DNA of 34,069 bases from the NCBI GenBank assembly GCA_900547975.1, contig URIX01000011.1, positions 1 through 34,069 on the forward strand, given 5' to 3'. The notes under the pieces were generated by a model. The model was not told where the DNA came from. It did no database searches and worked only from the letters and a program-made list of their open reading frames with translations. The stretch comes from an uncultured Eubacteriales bacterium (GTDB lineage: Bacteria; Bacillota; Clostridia; Christensenellales; CAG-917). Below are positions 1 to 7,868 of this stretch, one piece after another; within the stretch, counting starts at the first letter, position 1, and the number at the start of each line of letters is the position of its first letter. The translations under genes and the position numbers were made by a program.

Positions 1-241
1 ACGCGAGCCGCAAGGCGGCGAGGAAGCGAACGCCGAGCTTGACGGATAGTACAAGCGACTGCGCCGTTTGGGTGCGAAGCTGGCGCACAAAGCGCAGTGG
101 CATAAGTAGAGAAATGTCCCTATCTATGCGAGTGCTGAGTGTTGCCCCACGCGAAGCGGACGCCGTGGGTTCCCTCAAATTTATGCAGAGGGGGAACGGC
201 GGTAGGGGAAACACGTGAGGAAGGGGGAAGTTTTATTTAAT
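1..241 (+). repeat. Structured dispersed repeat, copy R1 (cut by window edge)
   Basis: This non-coding stretch is closely similar to the reverse complement of 25961-26195 (copy R2), running from the small stem at 7-19 to the A/T-rich end at about 241. Long conserved runs include the part around 108-130 and the hairpin around 163-200. Stems keep their pairing but change sequence: 7-11/15-19 is GCCGC/GCGGC here and ATCGC/GCGAT in R2, and 60-65/82-87 is TGCGCC/GGCGCA here and TGTGCC/GGCACA in R2. That pattern points to selection on an RNA or single-stranded DNA structure. The left part lies outside the window. No ORF fits it, and its function is unknown. Confidence 0.8.
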
Positions 242-254
242 TGTGTATTAATTC

Positions 255-284
255 AAAAAAACGACGCAAGCGCGTCGTTTTTTT
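255..284 (-). terminator. Bidirectional intrinsic terminator downstream of ampS
   Basis: A perfect ACGACGC/GCGTCGT stem (261-267 and 272-278) with an AAGC loop is flanked by an A run on the left and a T run on the right, so it can act in both directions. On the minus strand it follows the stop of the M29 aminopeptidase by about 25 bases. It also separates that gene from repeat R1. Confidence 0.85.
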
Positions 285-308
285 CTGTGTTTTGCACTCG
301 GCGCAATT

Positions 309-1427
309 TTATTTCAAGTTTTCGGGATTCAAGTCGAAAAGTTCGGGAATGACGAAACGACCGTCTTTGCGTATCAATACGTCGTCGAACCAGATTTCAC
401 CTCCACCGAATTCGGGCGTTTGGCAAAGCACCAAATCCCAGTGCACCGCACTCTTGTTGCCGTTGGGTGCGTCGTCGTAACTGCACCCCGGGGTGAAGTG
501 AATCGAACCGCTTATCTTCTCGTCAAAGAGTATGTCGCCGATTGCCTTGGTGACGTAAGGATTGACGCCGATTGCAAATTCGCCGACGTATCTCGCGCCT
601 TCGTCAGTGTCGAAAATAGCGTTTGCTTTCTCGCTGTTGTTGGCGGTTGCTTTGACAATCTTGCCGTCCTTAAATTCGAGGCGCACGTTCTCGAAACGGA
701 ATCCGTTTTCAATCGACGGGGTGTTGTAACTTATCACGCCGTTGACGCTGTTCTTGACGGGCGCGGTGTAAACTTCGCCGTCGGGAATGTTGCAAGCGCC
801 GTCGCATTTGATTGCGGGTATGCCTTTTATAGAGAACGTCAAATCGGTGTCTTTTGCCACAATCCGCACTTTATCCGTACGATTCATCAAATCAACCAAC
901 GGATTCATAGCGTTGCTCATTTTTTGATAGTCAAGACAGCATACGTCGAAGAAGTAGTCCTCAAACGCCTCCGTGCTCATCGAAGCGAGTTGGCTCATAC
1001 TCGGCGTGGGGTATCTCAAAATGACCCAACGCGTGTGCGCGACGCGTCTGTCGCTGTGCACGGGGATGCCGTATCTCTTGTCGTATTCCTGCATTATGTC
1101 TTCGGGCACGTCGGAAAGTTCGTAACTGTTGTCGCCGCCGCGTATGCCGATGTAGCAGTCCATCTTGTCCATAAAATCGGCGTCGCGCTTCGCCCACATA
1201 TCCAGCATTTGAGCCGTCGCGCCTTTGAGAATTTCCTTTTCGAGTCGCTTGTCGATTATGTTGAGGAAGGGGATTCCGCCGTTTTTGTACACTTCGCGAA
1301 TGATACACGCGGGCAGTTGCTCGCCGCAACCGATTGCGTCAAGCCAAACCTTGTCTCCCTTGCCGACGTGTATGGAATAGTTGACGAGGTTGTGTGCCAA
1401 AACTTCTTGCCTTTTGTCGATAATCAT
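309..1427 (-). CDS. M29 family aminopeptidase (AmpS/PepS-like)
   Basis: Predicted cytosolic metallo-aminopeptidase of peptidase family M29, which removes N-terminal residues from peptides and uses two metal ions. The 372 residues are somewhat short for the family (usually about 400-415). The expected metal-site motifs are present: NIPDGEVYTAP at 213-223 (Glu218), GEFAIG with Glu283, His310 in the SIHFTPGCSY segment with Tyr317, and SAVHWD at 326-331 (His329, Asp331). The ATG is preceded by AGGTGA at a good distance. It is divergent from the M18 aminopeptidase gene at 1593 and ends at a bidirectional terminator. Family assignment is firm; substrate preference cannot be read from the sequence. 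Confidence 0.93.
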   Translation of the reverse strand: MIIDKRQEVLAHNLVNYSIHVGKGDKVWLDAIGCGEQLPACIIREVYKNGGIPFLNIIDKRLEKEILKGATAQMLDMWAKRDADFMDKMDCYIGIRGGDNSYELSDVPEDIMQEYDKRYGIPVHSDRRVAHTRWVILRYPTPSMSQLASMSTEAFEDYFFDVCCLDYQKMSNAMNPLVDLMNRTDKVRIVAKDTDLTFSIKGIPAIKCDGACNIPDGEVYTAPVKNSVNGVISYNTPSIENGFRFENVRLEFKDGKIVKATANNSEKANAIFDTDEGARYVGEFAIGVNPYVTKAIGDILFDEKISGSIHFTPGCSYDDAPNGNKSAVHWDLVLCQTPEFGGGEIWFDDVLIRKDGRFVIPELFDLNPENLK

Positions 1428-1455
1428 AATTCACCTGCAAATATTTGATGGAATT

Positions 1456-1484
1456 ATTATAGCACTATTAAATATATTATTAAA
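1456..1484 (-). promoter_or_regulatory. Probable promoter of the M29 aminopeptidase gene
   Basis: On the minus strand a perfect TATAAT (1461-1456) lies about 30 bases upstream of the start codon. The -35 at 17-base spacing is poor (TTTAAT, 1484-1479), so the -10 carries most of the support. Confidence 0.5.
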
Positions 1485-1532
1485 CTGTTTTTTATTCAAA
1501 ACAGACCTATCAAAAAAGAAACTGCCCGAAAG

Positions 1533-1560
1533 TTGATTTTTGCACGCGGTGTGTTATAAT
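1533..1560 (+). promoter_or_regulatory. Extended -10 promoter of the M18 aminopeptidase gene
   Basis: TTGATT (1533-1538), a 16-base spacer and TATAAT (1555-1560), with an extended -10 TG at 1552-1553. Transcription would start near 1567, leaving a short leader that carries an AGAGAGG ribosome binding site. Confidence 0.8.
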
Positions 1561-1592
1561 ATTGTCAAAATAAATTTTTAGAGAGGCTTTTT

Positions 1593-2954
1593 ATGGATCT
1601 TACCTATAAAAGACAAAACGTTTACGCTTTGGCGGACGAGAACGAACTCAAAGCCATAAGCGAATATGCAGAGGGATACAAAAAATTCCTCGACAACGGC
1701 AAAACCGAAAGAGAAGCGGTGAAAGAAACCGTCGAAATCATCGAAAAGAGAGGCTACAAAGCCTATACTCTCGGCGACAAAATCAACGCGGGCGATAAGT
1801 TGTACTACAACAACCGCGGCAAGAGTTTGTTTATCGTGCGCGCCGGCAAAGCGGACGTTGCAAAAAACGGCATCCGTATTCTCGTTGCTCACGTCGACAG
1901 CCCCAGACTCGACCTCAAACAAGTTCCGCTCTACGAAAAAGCGGATATGGCGTATCTCAAAACGCACTACTACGGCGGCATCAAAAAATATCACTGGCTC
2001 ACGATTCCGCTTGCGCTTCACGGCGTGATCGTGCTTAAAGACGGCACGAGCGTTGACGTGAAAGTGGGCGACGAGCAAGGCGACCCCGTGTTCTACATCA
2101 CCGACCTTCTTCCGCATCTTTCGCAAGAGCAAGTCACGAAGACCATCGGCGAAGGATTCCTTGCCGAAAACCTCAATCTTTTGGTTGGCGGAATCCCCGT
2201 CAAGGACGAGGAAAAGGACGCGGTTAAGAAAGGCGTGCTTGCCATACTCAATCAAAAATACGGCGTATGCGAGGAAGACTTCCTTTCCGCGGAACTCGAA
2301 GCCGTGCCGGCGTCCAAAGCAAGAGACGTCGGCTTTGACAGAGCGTTTGTGGCAAGTTACGGTCACGACGACAGAGTGTGCGCATATCCCGAAATCACCG
2401 CAACTCTCGACACCGACACCGACCAAACGGTTATGTGTATTCTTGCGGACAAAGAGGAAATCGGAAGCGAGGGCAACACCGGTATGCAATGCGTGGTTAT
2501 CAGCGATTTGATTGACGAAATCGCAAAGAGTTACGGCGCAAATCCGTCCGTCGTGCGCGAACATTCGAAGTGCATATCGGCAGACGTCACCGCCGCATAC
2601 GACCCCTCGTTTGCATCTGCGTTTGAAGATATGAACGTCGGTTACGTCAACAAGGGCGTTACGATGAACAAGTTTACGGGCGCACGCGGCAAGAGCGGCT
2701 CGAACGACGCTTCGGCAGAATATATCGCGTATTTGAGAGGCGTGTTTGCAAAAGAGAACGTCGTGTGGCAAACGGGCGAACTCGGCAGAGTGGACCTCGG
2801 CGGCGGCGGAACGGTTGCGAAGTACATTTCCAAGATGAACATCGACACCGTGGATATGGGCGTGCCCGTGCTTTCTATGCACGCGCCGAACGAACTTATC
2901 TCGAAGGCAGACATTTACACCGCGCATAAAGCGTTCAGTGCGTTTGTAAAATAA
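1593..2954 (+). CDS. apeA: M18 family aminopeptidase
   Basis: Predicted cytosolic zinc aminopeptidase of family M18 (aspartyl aminopeptidase/aminopeptidase I group). The 453 residues match the family length. Visible active-site elements in order: AHVDSPRLDLK with His100 and Asp102, YGHDDR with Asp259, the catalytic pair Glu288-Glu289 in KEEIGS, Asp331 in SADV, and His430 in SMHAPNE. The ATG follows AGAGAGG. It has its own strong promoter and is transcribed away from the M29 aminopeptidase, so two unrelated aminopeptidases share one intergenic region and probably act together in peptide turnover. It ends at the terminator at 2983-3012. The symbol follows general use for bacterial M18 enzymes. 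Confidence 0.93.
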   Translation: MDLTYKRQNVYALADENELKAISEYAEGYKKFLDNGKTEREAVKETVEIIEKRGYKAYTLGDKINAGDKLYYNNRGKSLFIVRAGKADVAKNGIRILVAHVDSPRLDLKQVPLYEKADMAYLKTHYYGGIKKYHWLTIPLALHGVIVLKDGTSVDVKVGDEQGDPVFYITDLLPHLSQEQVTKTIGEGFLAENLNLLVGGIPVKDEEKDAVKKGVLAILNQKYGVCEEDFLSAELEAVPASKARDVGFDRAFVASYGHDDRVCAYPEITATLDTDTDQTVMCILADKEEIGSEGNTGMQCVVISDLIDEIAKSYGANPSVVREHSKCISADVTAAYDPSFASAFEDMNVGYVNKGVTMNKFTGARGKSGSNDASAEYIAYLRGVFAKENVVWQTGELGRVDLGGGGTVAKYISKMNIDTVDMGVPVLSMHAPNELISKADIYTAHKAFSAFVK

Positions 2955-2982
2955 TGTAATTGCGCCGAATGCAAAACACGAA

Positions 2983-3012
2983 AAAAAAACGATGCGGACG
3001 CATCGTTTTTTT
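2983..3012 (+). terminator. Intrinsic terminator after the M18 aminopeptidase gene
   Basis: CGATGC/GCATCG stem (2990-2995 and 3000-3005) with a GGAC loop, an A run before it and seven T after it. The roughly 240 bases that follow, up to the promoter at 3250, hold no gene; they are C/G-mixed at first and become strongly A/T-rich. Confidence 0.9.
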
Positions 3013-3249
3013 GTGCAAAAAATACGGCTTTTTTGCGATTTTCGGCGTTTGCTCTGTGTCTGACTTATCGCTTTACCAACTTTCCGCGCCTCGTTCTCGC
3101 CTTGCTTCGCGGTTGGTTAACGCTTTACAAGAGTAAACCACCATAACCATTTTATAAACCACACAGCCACATTATTAGTAGCAATACATATATTCAATAA
3201 ATACAAATATTCCAAACAATTAATAAAATAATAAAAAACAAAAAAAGTA

Positions 3250-3278
3250 TTGACACCATAAAATTATTGTGATAAAAT
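3250..3278 (+). promoter_or_regulatory. Strong promoter of the orphan gene at 3307
   Basis: TTGACA (3250-3255), a 17-base spacer and TAAAAT (3273-3278), with an extended -10 TG at 3270-3271. The start would be near 3285, just ahead of the AAAGGAGGT ribosome binding site (3292-3300). Confidence 0.88.
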
Positions 3279-3306
3279 TATACCAACAAATAAAGGAGGT
3301 AAAAAT

Positions 3307-3690
3307 ATGGAATGGACTACGGTAAAAATATCAGCGGATAACAAGGGAAGAAATACACCATTTGCGAGTATAGGTTTTGGTAGAATATCTTTAAGTGCGG
3401 CTGCATGTGAATTAATTGAAAGTTATGATAAATATAGTTATGTTGAATTGCTGAAAGATAAGAATAATAGTGATTGCATAGGGGTTAGGTTCTTAAAAAA
3501 CAACACATCTGATTCAATTAAAATTAAGCGTAAAGTTATAAACGGCAAAGTTATTGCAGGTGTTTCTATTGAAAACAAAAAGACAATAGAAGATATTTTT
3601 GGAATGAAAGGTACAGCAAAAAAAGCAACGCGCTATAATGTTGAGAAAGACAAGGATGCGGATAATATTTTAATAATTATGTTTAAATAG
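3307..3690 (+). CDS. Hypothetical protein, AT-rich orphan
   Basis: Encodes 127 residues that I do not recognise with confidence. The N-terminal part (about 20-65) alternates short strands and a helix with the pattern FGRISLSAAACELI...YVELLKDK...IGVRF, resembling a loose group of small phage and archaeal hypothetical proteins; that resemblance is from memory and unverified. It has no signal peptide or membrane segment, is rich in Lys and Asn, and is likely cytosolic. Expression signals are excellent: promoter at 3250, AGGAGGT six bases before the ATG, own terminator at 3708. Its base composition is clearly more A/T-rich than the neighbouring genes, suggesting recent acquisition as a single-gene cassette. 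Confidence 0.8.
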   Translation: MEWTTVKISADNKGRNTPFASIGFGRISLSAAACELIESYDKYSYVELLKDKNNSDCIGVRFLKNNTSDSIKIKRKVINGKVIAGVSIENKKTIEDIFGMKGTAKKATRYNVEKDKDADNILIIMFK

Positions 3691-3707
3691 TTATAAAATG
3701 ATAAAAC

Positions 3708-3734
3708 AAAAGCACGGCAATGCCGTGCTTTTTT
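3708..3734 (+). terminator. Bidirectional intrinsic terminator between orphan gene and MATE gene
   Basis: GCACGGC/GCCGTGC stem (3712-3718 and 3722-3728) with A residues before and six T after. It lies between the convergent orphan gene and the minus-strand MATE gene and can serve both. Confidence 0.88.
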
Positions 3735-3798
3735 AGGCGTTTATGTGTGTGTTTCTGAGAGGGTTTTATGTGTTTTTTATGCTCCTTTGAGGCTTTTT

Positions 3799-5157
3799 TT
3801 AGACTTCTTTTCGGTATTCGGGGCAGGGGATAAGTTCCTCTTTCTTTGCACGAGTGAGGAAAAATATGCACAGCGTTACGCCAAGGGTAAGCAGTTCCGC
3901 CGCAGGGGTGGCGAGCCAAAGCCCCGTCATTTTCCATAGATACGCAAACAAGTATGCAATGGGGATTATCGTCACGAGTCCGCGAAGCAGGGTTATCAAC
4001 TGCGCATATCCGCCGCGATTGGACGCCGAGAAGTAGTAGGAAAACAGCAGATTGAATCCCGAAAACAGCGAGGATATGAAGAACAAACGCATACCGTGCG
4101 TAGCGGCTTGTTGCAACGCTTCCACGCCTTGCGAGTTGAATACTCTTGCGATTCCGTCCGCCCCGAAGAAAATCGCGACGTACAGCAAAACCGCTATCGA
4201 CGAGACGGTGACGAGGGCGTATTTGAGAATCTGCCGTATTTTTTTGTGGTCGCTTTCGCCGTAACTGAAACTTATCATCGGTTGCGTGCCGTTGGCAACG
4301 CCGTTGAATATCGAGTTTGTGACGTAGAAAACGTTGATGATGATTGTGTAAGCCGCAATCGCGGTGTCGCCTCCAAGTTTCTTGAACAGACCGTTGAAAA
4401 CCGTAAGAACGGTCGCAAACGAAATTTCGGTGATAAACGGCGCAAGTCCGAGCGAGCAGATTCTTCCGTACGTCCGTATGGAAAGTTTGGTTTTTTTGAG
4501 GTGAAAAGTGTTCTTTTTGCGTATGAAATGCAAGGACAGAATGAGTATGCTCACGATGGGCGAAAATCCTGTTGCGAGAGCCGCGCCGAGCATATCGAGG
4601 TTGCAGGGGAACACGAGAATGTAGTCGAATAAGATGTTGAACAGATTTCCCGAAAGGGAAGCAATCATTGCAAGTCTCGGCGCGCCGTCGTTGCGAATGA
4701 AGTTCTGAAACATGTTGCTGAACATAAAGAAGGGCGCAAAGCAAAGTATGATTTGCACGTACGTGTTGCTGTATTCGAGCGTGTCGCCTTCCGCGCCGAG
4801 TAATTGCGCTATGGGGCGGGACGCGAATATGCCCAAAAATACGAAAATCATCGCAAACAGCGCAACGATAAGAATGGTGTGAGTGAACACTTTGTTTGCT
4901 TCGTCGTCGCTTTTCGAGCCTTTCAGTATCGCAAACCTCGTTCCGCCACCGACTGCAAACATCATTCCGATTGAAAAAACTATGTTGAAAGACGGGCTTG
5001 ACAGATTGAGCGCGGCAAGTCCCGTTTGACCCATTTTGAGAGAAATGAAAAACGTGTCCGCCAAAATATAGCAACTGAGTCCGATCATTGCTATGACGTT
5101 TGCAGAAACGTATTTTGCAAACTCTTTCAAAACGCTTGTGTCTTTCATGGTTTTCAT
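3799..5157 (-). CDS. MATE family efflux transporter
   Basis: Predicted inner-membrane multidrug/toxin exporter of the MATE (NorM/MepA-like) family, normally driven by a sodium or proton gradient. About 452 residues with some twelve hydrophobic segments arranged as two similar halves, matching the family. Recognisable stretches are the start SVLKEFAKYVSANVIAMIG, the ADTFFIS element after helix 1 and NDGAPRLAM in the first half, and GTQPMISFSYGE in the second half. The frame stays open to a GTG at 5205, but family alignment favours ATG at 5157 (MKTMKDTS) or 5148. No adjacent regulator is certain. A promoter at 5286-5314 and a leader with a terminator hairpin precede it, suggesting regulated expression. 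Substrate unknown. Confidence 0.9.
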   Translation of the reverse strand: MKTMKDTSVLKEFAKYVSANVIAMIGLSCYILADTFFISLKMGQTGLAALNLSSPSFNIVFSIGMMFAVGGGTRFAILKGSKSDDEANKVFTHTILIVALFAMIFVFLGIFASRPIAQLLGAEGDTLEYSNTYVQIILCFAPFFMFSNMFQNFIRNDGAPRLAMIASLSGNLFNILFDYILVFPCNLDMLGAALATGFSPIVSILILSLHFIRKKNTFHLKKTKLSIRTYGRICSLGLAPFITEISFATVLTVFNGLFKKLGGDTAIAAYTIIINVFYVTNSIFNGVANGTQPMISFSYGESDHKKIRQILKYALVTVSSIAVLLYVAIFFGADGIARVFNSQGVEALQQAATHGMRLFFISSLFSGFNLLFSYYFSASNRGGYAQLITLLRGLVTIIPIAYLFAYLWKMTGLWLATPAAELLTLGVTLCIFFLTRAKKEELIPCPEYRKEV

Positions 5158-5279
5158 AAGTTTTCCGATGCCTCTTTGAGTGCCTTTCCAACAAAAAAGC
5201 GTCACGCTTTCGTGTCTTCAAAAGGCCTAACGACACGACGCTGACGCGCTCACCCGGCGATGAGATGTTGTATTCGATT
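5158..5279 (-). promoter_or_regulatory. Leader of the MATE gene with terminator-like hairpin
   Basis: Between the predicted transcription start (near 5279) and the start codon lie about 120 bases. They hold a hairpin (5247-5199, minus strand) with outer arms GCGTCA/TGACGC and inner arms TCGTGTC/GACACGA, followed directly by six T (5198-5193): a good intrinsic terminator upstream of the gene. Its loop segment GCCTTTTGA (5226-5218) can pair, with one bulge, to TCAAAGAGGC (5179-5170), which contains the nearest purine-rich ribosome binding site. This fits attenuation or a riboswitch-like control. I could not match it to a named riboswitch class. Confidence 0.6.
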
Positions 5280-5285
5280 ACTTGG

Positions 5286-5314
5286 ATTATATAAGAGAGT
5301 ATGCGTATTGTCAA
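5286..5314 (-). promoter_or_regulatory. Consensus promoter of the MATE gene
   Basis: On the minus strand, TTGACA (5314-5309), a 17-base spacer and TATAAT (5291-5286): a full sigma-A consensus. Its strength contrasts with the terminator hairpin just downstream. Confidence 0.9.
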
Positions 5315-5569
5315 ACGCTTTTTGAAAACTCGACTTTATGAAAGCAAAAAGAGAATGACCGCAGTCGTTTTCTTTTTAATCAATCGGATTTTCGATTGTT
5401 TATTTTATGATTTTTCGGCGCGTTTTTGCCGTGTTTTCGTTTGCTTTTTTGCGCGTTTTTAACGTTAATTTTGCCGTTTTTTTTGTATTTTTTTGCGGTT
5501 TTTTAGCGAATATTTGCGGTTCTTTTGTCGTTTTTTATGACCAAATCGGTTGCTTTGAATCGCCTATAA
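5315..5569. other. T-rich intergenic spacer
   Basis: Contains no credible gene. The plus strand is strongly T-rich, with runs of five to eight T broken by GCG/GCC (about 5412-5540). A small hairpin CAATCG/CGATTG sits near 5382-5399 and could end transcription of the minus-strand regulator gene, although no clean U tract follows in that direction. Confidence 0.5.
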
Positions 5570-6547
5570 TCAGTCGTTGTCCGACTCGTTGTCCGAGTCG
5601 TCGTTCGTAAGTTTAGCGTCGTTTATTTCGATGTCGAACATCGTTTTTTTCTTTTTTGCGATTGCCGCTTTGATAGGCTCGACGACGATGTAGTAGGCGG
5701 GAATTATGCTGAATATTGCCCAGTAGGGGTGCCACATATTGAAGCCGCAACCCAAAAGCAGATACACTGCAAGGACGATAAACACGACGGGGAATGCGGA
5801 CGGATTGCGCTTTGCAATCGTGTCGAAAATGCCGCCTACGATGAATGGGACGAAGAACAATATCCAACCCGGGTGCCACAAGTTGCAAAGGGAGCCTATG
5901 AGAAGATAGGCAAGAGTGCAGAGCAGGAACGTTACGCCGTTGACTATGCTCGATGCGATTGCTATATTCTTTGATTTTTGATTGTCAAAGGCGATATGTC
6001 CGTTTTTGATATGCACCGCGCTTCCGTTTTTGACGTATTCGCCCTCGTTCACGTCTTTTCCGTTTATCGTGGTTTTCTTGCCGTCTTCGATGTGAATCGT
6101 GCCTACGACTTTGTTGACGAGTTTTGCGATTCCGCCGTTTATAACGACGTCCGAACCGTCCTTATCGTGAACGTAAATCCTGTTTTCGTCGATATGTACT
6201 TGGTCGCCTTTGTTTGCATAAACGAATGTTTTTGAATCGGTTTTGTCGTCGTTAACCGTCGATTGTGTGCTTTGGTCGTTATTTTCGGAATTGCCGTCGG
6301 TTGTTTGCGCGTCGCTATCTTTTGTATCCGCACTTGTGTTTGTCGGGGTGTAATTCAAAAGTTCGTCAAGGCTCACGCCGTAAAGTCGCGCAAGCGCAAT
6401 GAGATTGTCCGTGTCGGGCGAACTTTCCGACCTTTCCCATTTGGATATTGCCTGACGGGACACATTGAGTTTGTCTGCAAGTTCGTCTTGAGAATATCCG
6501 TGTTGTTTTCTTAATTCGTATAACCTGTTTGCGGTTGAGATGTCCAT
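5570..6547 (-). CDS. XRE-family HTH regulator with C-terminal membrane segments
   Basis: 325-residue predicted DNA-binding regulator. Residues about 6-64 form a Cro/C1-type helix-turn-helix (LRKQHGYSQDELADKLNVSR and QAISKWERSESSPDTDNL). A Ser/Thr/Asp/Asn-rich linker (about 67-105) leads to a short repetitive beta-rich part (106-190, IHIEDGKKTTINGK and similar). Residues about 194-295 hold three to four hydrophobic segments with two WHP motifs, and the tail is acidic. This layout suggests a membrane-tethered sensor-regulator, a type common in Bacillota. GAGG precedes the ATG at good spacing. It lies downstream of ispDF on the same strand with a 147-base gap, so it may be autonomous. Its target is unknown; the MATE gene downstream on the same strand is a candidate by proximity only. 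Confidence 0.88.
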   Translation of the reverse strand: MDISTANRLYELRKQHGYSQDELADKLNVSRQAISKWERSESSPDTDNLIALARLYGVSLDELLNYTPTNTSADTKDSDAQTTDGNSENNDQSTQSTVNDDKTDSKTFVYANKGDQVHIDENRIYVHDKDGSDVVINGGIAKLVNKVVGTIHIEDGKKTTINGKDVNEGEYVKNGSAVHIKNGHIAFDNQKSKNIAIASSIVNGVTFLLCTLAYLLIGSLCNLWHPGWILFFVPFIVGGIFDTIAKRNPSAFPVVFIVLAVYLLLGCGFNMWHPYWAIFSIIPAYYIVVEPIKAAIAKKKKTMFDIEINDAKLTNDDSDNESDND

Positions 6548-6694
6548 ATTGTAACCTCGCTTGTTTTTGTGCCTTTATTGTGGCAGATTGAGGTTGGTTG
6601 CTACCACCGATTTTAATTGTCAATTCCGCAACTTTTGGTTGCGTTTTGCAGAAAATCGCGTTTTTTGACTATTTTTTGACAATATTTTCTTGTT

Positions 6695-7804
6695 TTACAT
6701 CAAAAGAGCGGTCGCAAAGCAGGCAATCGATTTCGAGTCGCCCAAATCGCCGACTTGCTCGTTCGTCGTCGCGGTTATGCCTATTCTTTCGCAAGGAATC
6801 TTTAACGCTCTCGACATATTGTTGCGCATTTGGTCGATATATGGCGCAAGCATAGGACGTTCGGCAATAATCGCAACGCTGACGTTTTTGAGCGAGCGAC
6901 CTTTTTCGGTTGCTTTTTTAAGGACGGTTTGCAAAAGTTCGAGGCTGTCCGCGTCGTCGTAGCGAGAATCGTCTACGGGGAAAAGATGCCCGATGTCCTT
7001 TTCGCCGATTGCGGACAAAATCGCATCCATAAGAGCGTGCACCGCAACGTCGCCGTCGCTGTGTGCAACAAAGGAAAACTCGCAGGGGATGAGCGTTCCC
7101 ATAAGTTTGATTCCGTTGCCCGATTTGAAACGGTGTATGTCGTAACCGATTCCGCAAAGGGGTGTGAGCAAATCTTCTTTGGTCGTAATTTTTATATTCT
7201 TGGGGTCGCCTTCGATAATCTTTACGTCGCAAGCGGCGTGCTTTTGAATGACCGCAATGTCGTCGAGATATTCGCCGTCGCACTTTGCGTACGCTTTGAG
7301 CAGAATATCCGTTCTCGCGCAAACCGGGGTCTGCACTCTGCGATAGTCCGCTCTGTCAACGGGGTCTACGCCGAATTTTATGCAAACGAGAGAGTCTGTG
7401 AGGGGAAGAAGGGGAAGCGCAACGCCGTTTTCGAGCGCGCCTGCAATCACGCTGTTTATCAACGCCGTCGTGACGTAAGGGCGCGCGCCGTCGTGGATTA
7501 CGATATAGTCGCAATCGTCCTCGACTGCGTTAAGTCCGTGCTTCACGGTTTGAGTGCGAGTTATGCCGCCTTGCGTAAGCGCGATTCGGTTGTCCTCGAT
7601 ATGCGCATTGTCGAGCGCGTTGAGCAATTCGTCGCTGTATGAGGGGTGAATCGCCACGATGATTTTTGAAACTTGCTCGAAAGTCAAAAAGGGTTTGATT
7701 GCTTCGACGACGACGCAAGAGTCGTTGCAGAGCGCAAAGAGTTTGTTTTCCGCGCCGTATCTCTGCGACGTGCCGCCGGCAGTTATAATTACGTTGATTT
7801 TCAT
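6695..7804 (-). CDS. ispDF: Bifunctional IspD-IspF (MEP pathway)
   Basis: Fusion of two MEP-pathway enzymes for isoprenoid precursors: an N-terminal 2-C-methyl-D-erythritol 4-phosphate cytidylyltransferase (residues 1-215) and a C-terminal 2-C-methyl-D-erythritol 2,4-cyclodiphosphate synthase (216-369). The IspD half shows the CTP loop AGGTSQRYGAENK (9-21) and HDGARP (104-109). The IspF half shows the metal ligands Asp222 and His224 in GYDIHRF, His266 after AHSDGDV, and GHLFP. The C-terminal IspF motif reads ATTNEQVGDLGDSKSIA, diverging from the usual ATTTEKLGFTGRGEGIA, so the residues near the trimer cavity differ. AGGTGA precedes the ATG. It follows rqcP on the same strand after 64 bases holding a GC-rich hairpin (7832-7846) without a U tract. 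Confidence 0.93.
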   Translation of the reverse strand: MKINVIITAGGTSQRYGAENKLFALCNDSCVVVEAIKPFLTFEQVSKIIVAIHPSYSDELLNALDNAHIEDNRIALTQGGITRTQTVKHGLNAVEDDCDYIVIHDGARPYVTTALINSVIAGALENGVALPLLPLTDSLVCIKFGVDPVDRADYRRVQTPVCARTDILLKAYAKCDGEYLDDIAVIQKHAACDVKIIEGDPKNIKITTKEDLLTPLCGIGYDIHRFKSGNGIKLMGTLIPCEFSFVAHSDGDVAVHALMDAILSAIGEKDIGHLFPVDDSRYDDADSLELLQTVLKKATEKGRSLKNVSVAIIAERPMLAPYIDQMRNNMSRALKIPCERIGITATTNEQVGDLGDSKSIACFATALLM

Positions 7805-7868
7805 AGTTTCACCTGTATGGTTTATTCGGGTGCGGGCAGAGCCCGCCCAAAATTATTATTATTAATTA

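Noticed and set aside
3075..3125. Further degenerate copy of the R repeat
   Set aside because: Some C/G-rich words (CGCCTTGCTTCGCGG) resemble part of R, but the match is short and the conserved linkers are absent.
5158..5205. GTG start for the MATE protein at 5205
   Set aside because: The added residues overlap the terminator hairpin and do not resemble the MATE N-terminus; ATG at 5157 or 5148 fits better.
5404..5610. Small Phe-rich ORF in the T-rich spacer
   Set aside because: Its composition only reflects the T runs; there is no ribosome binding site or conserved pattern, and it runs into the regulator gene on the other strand.
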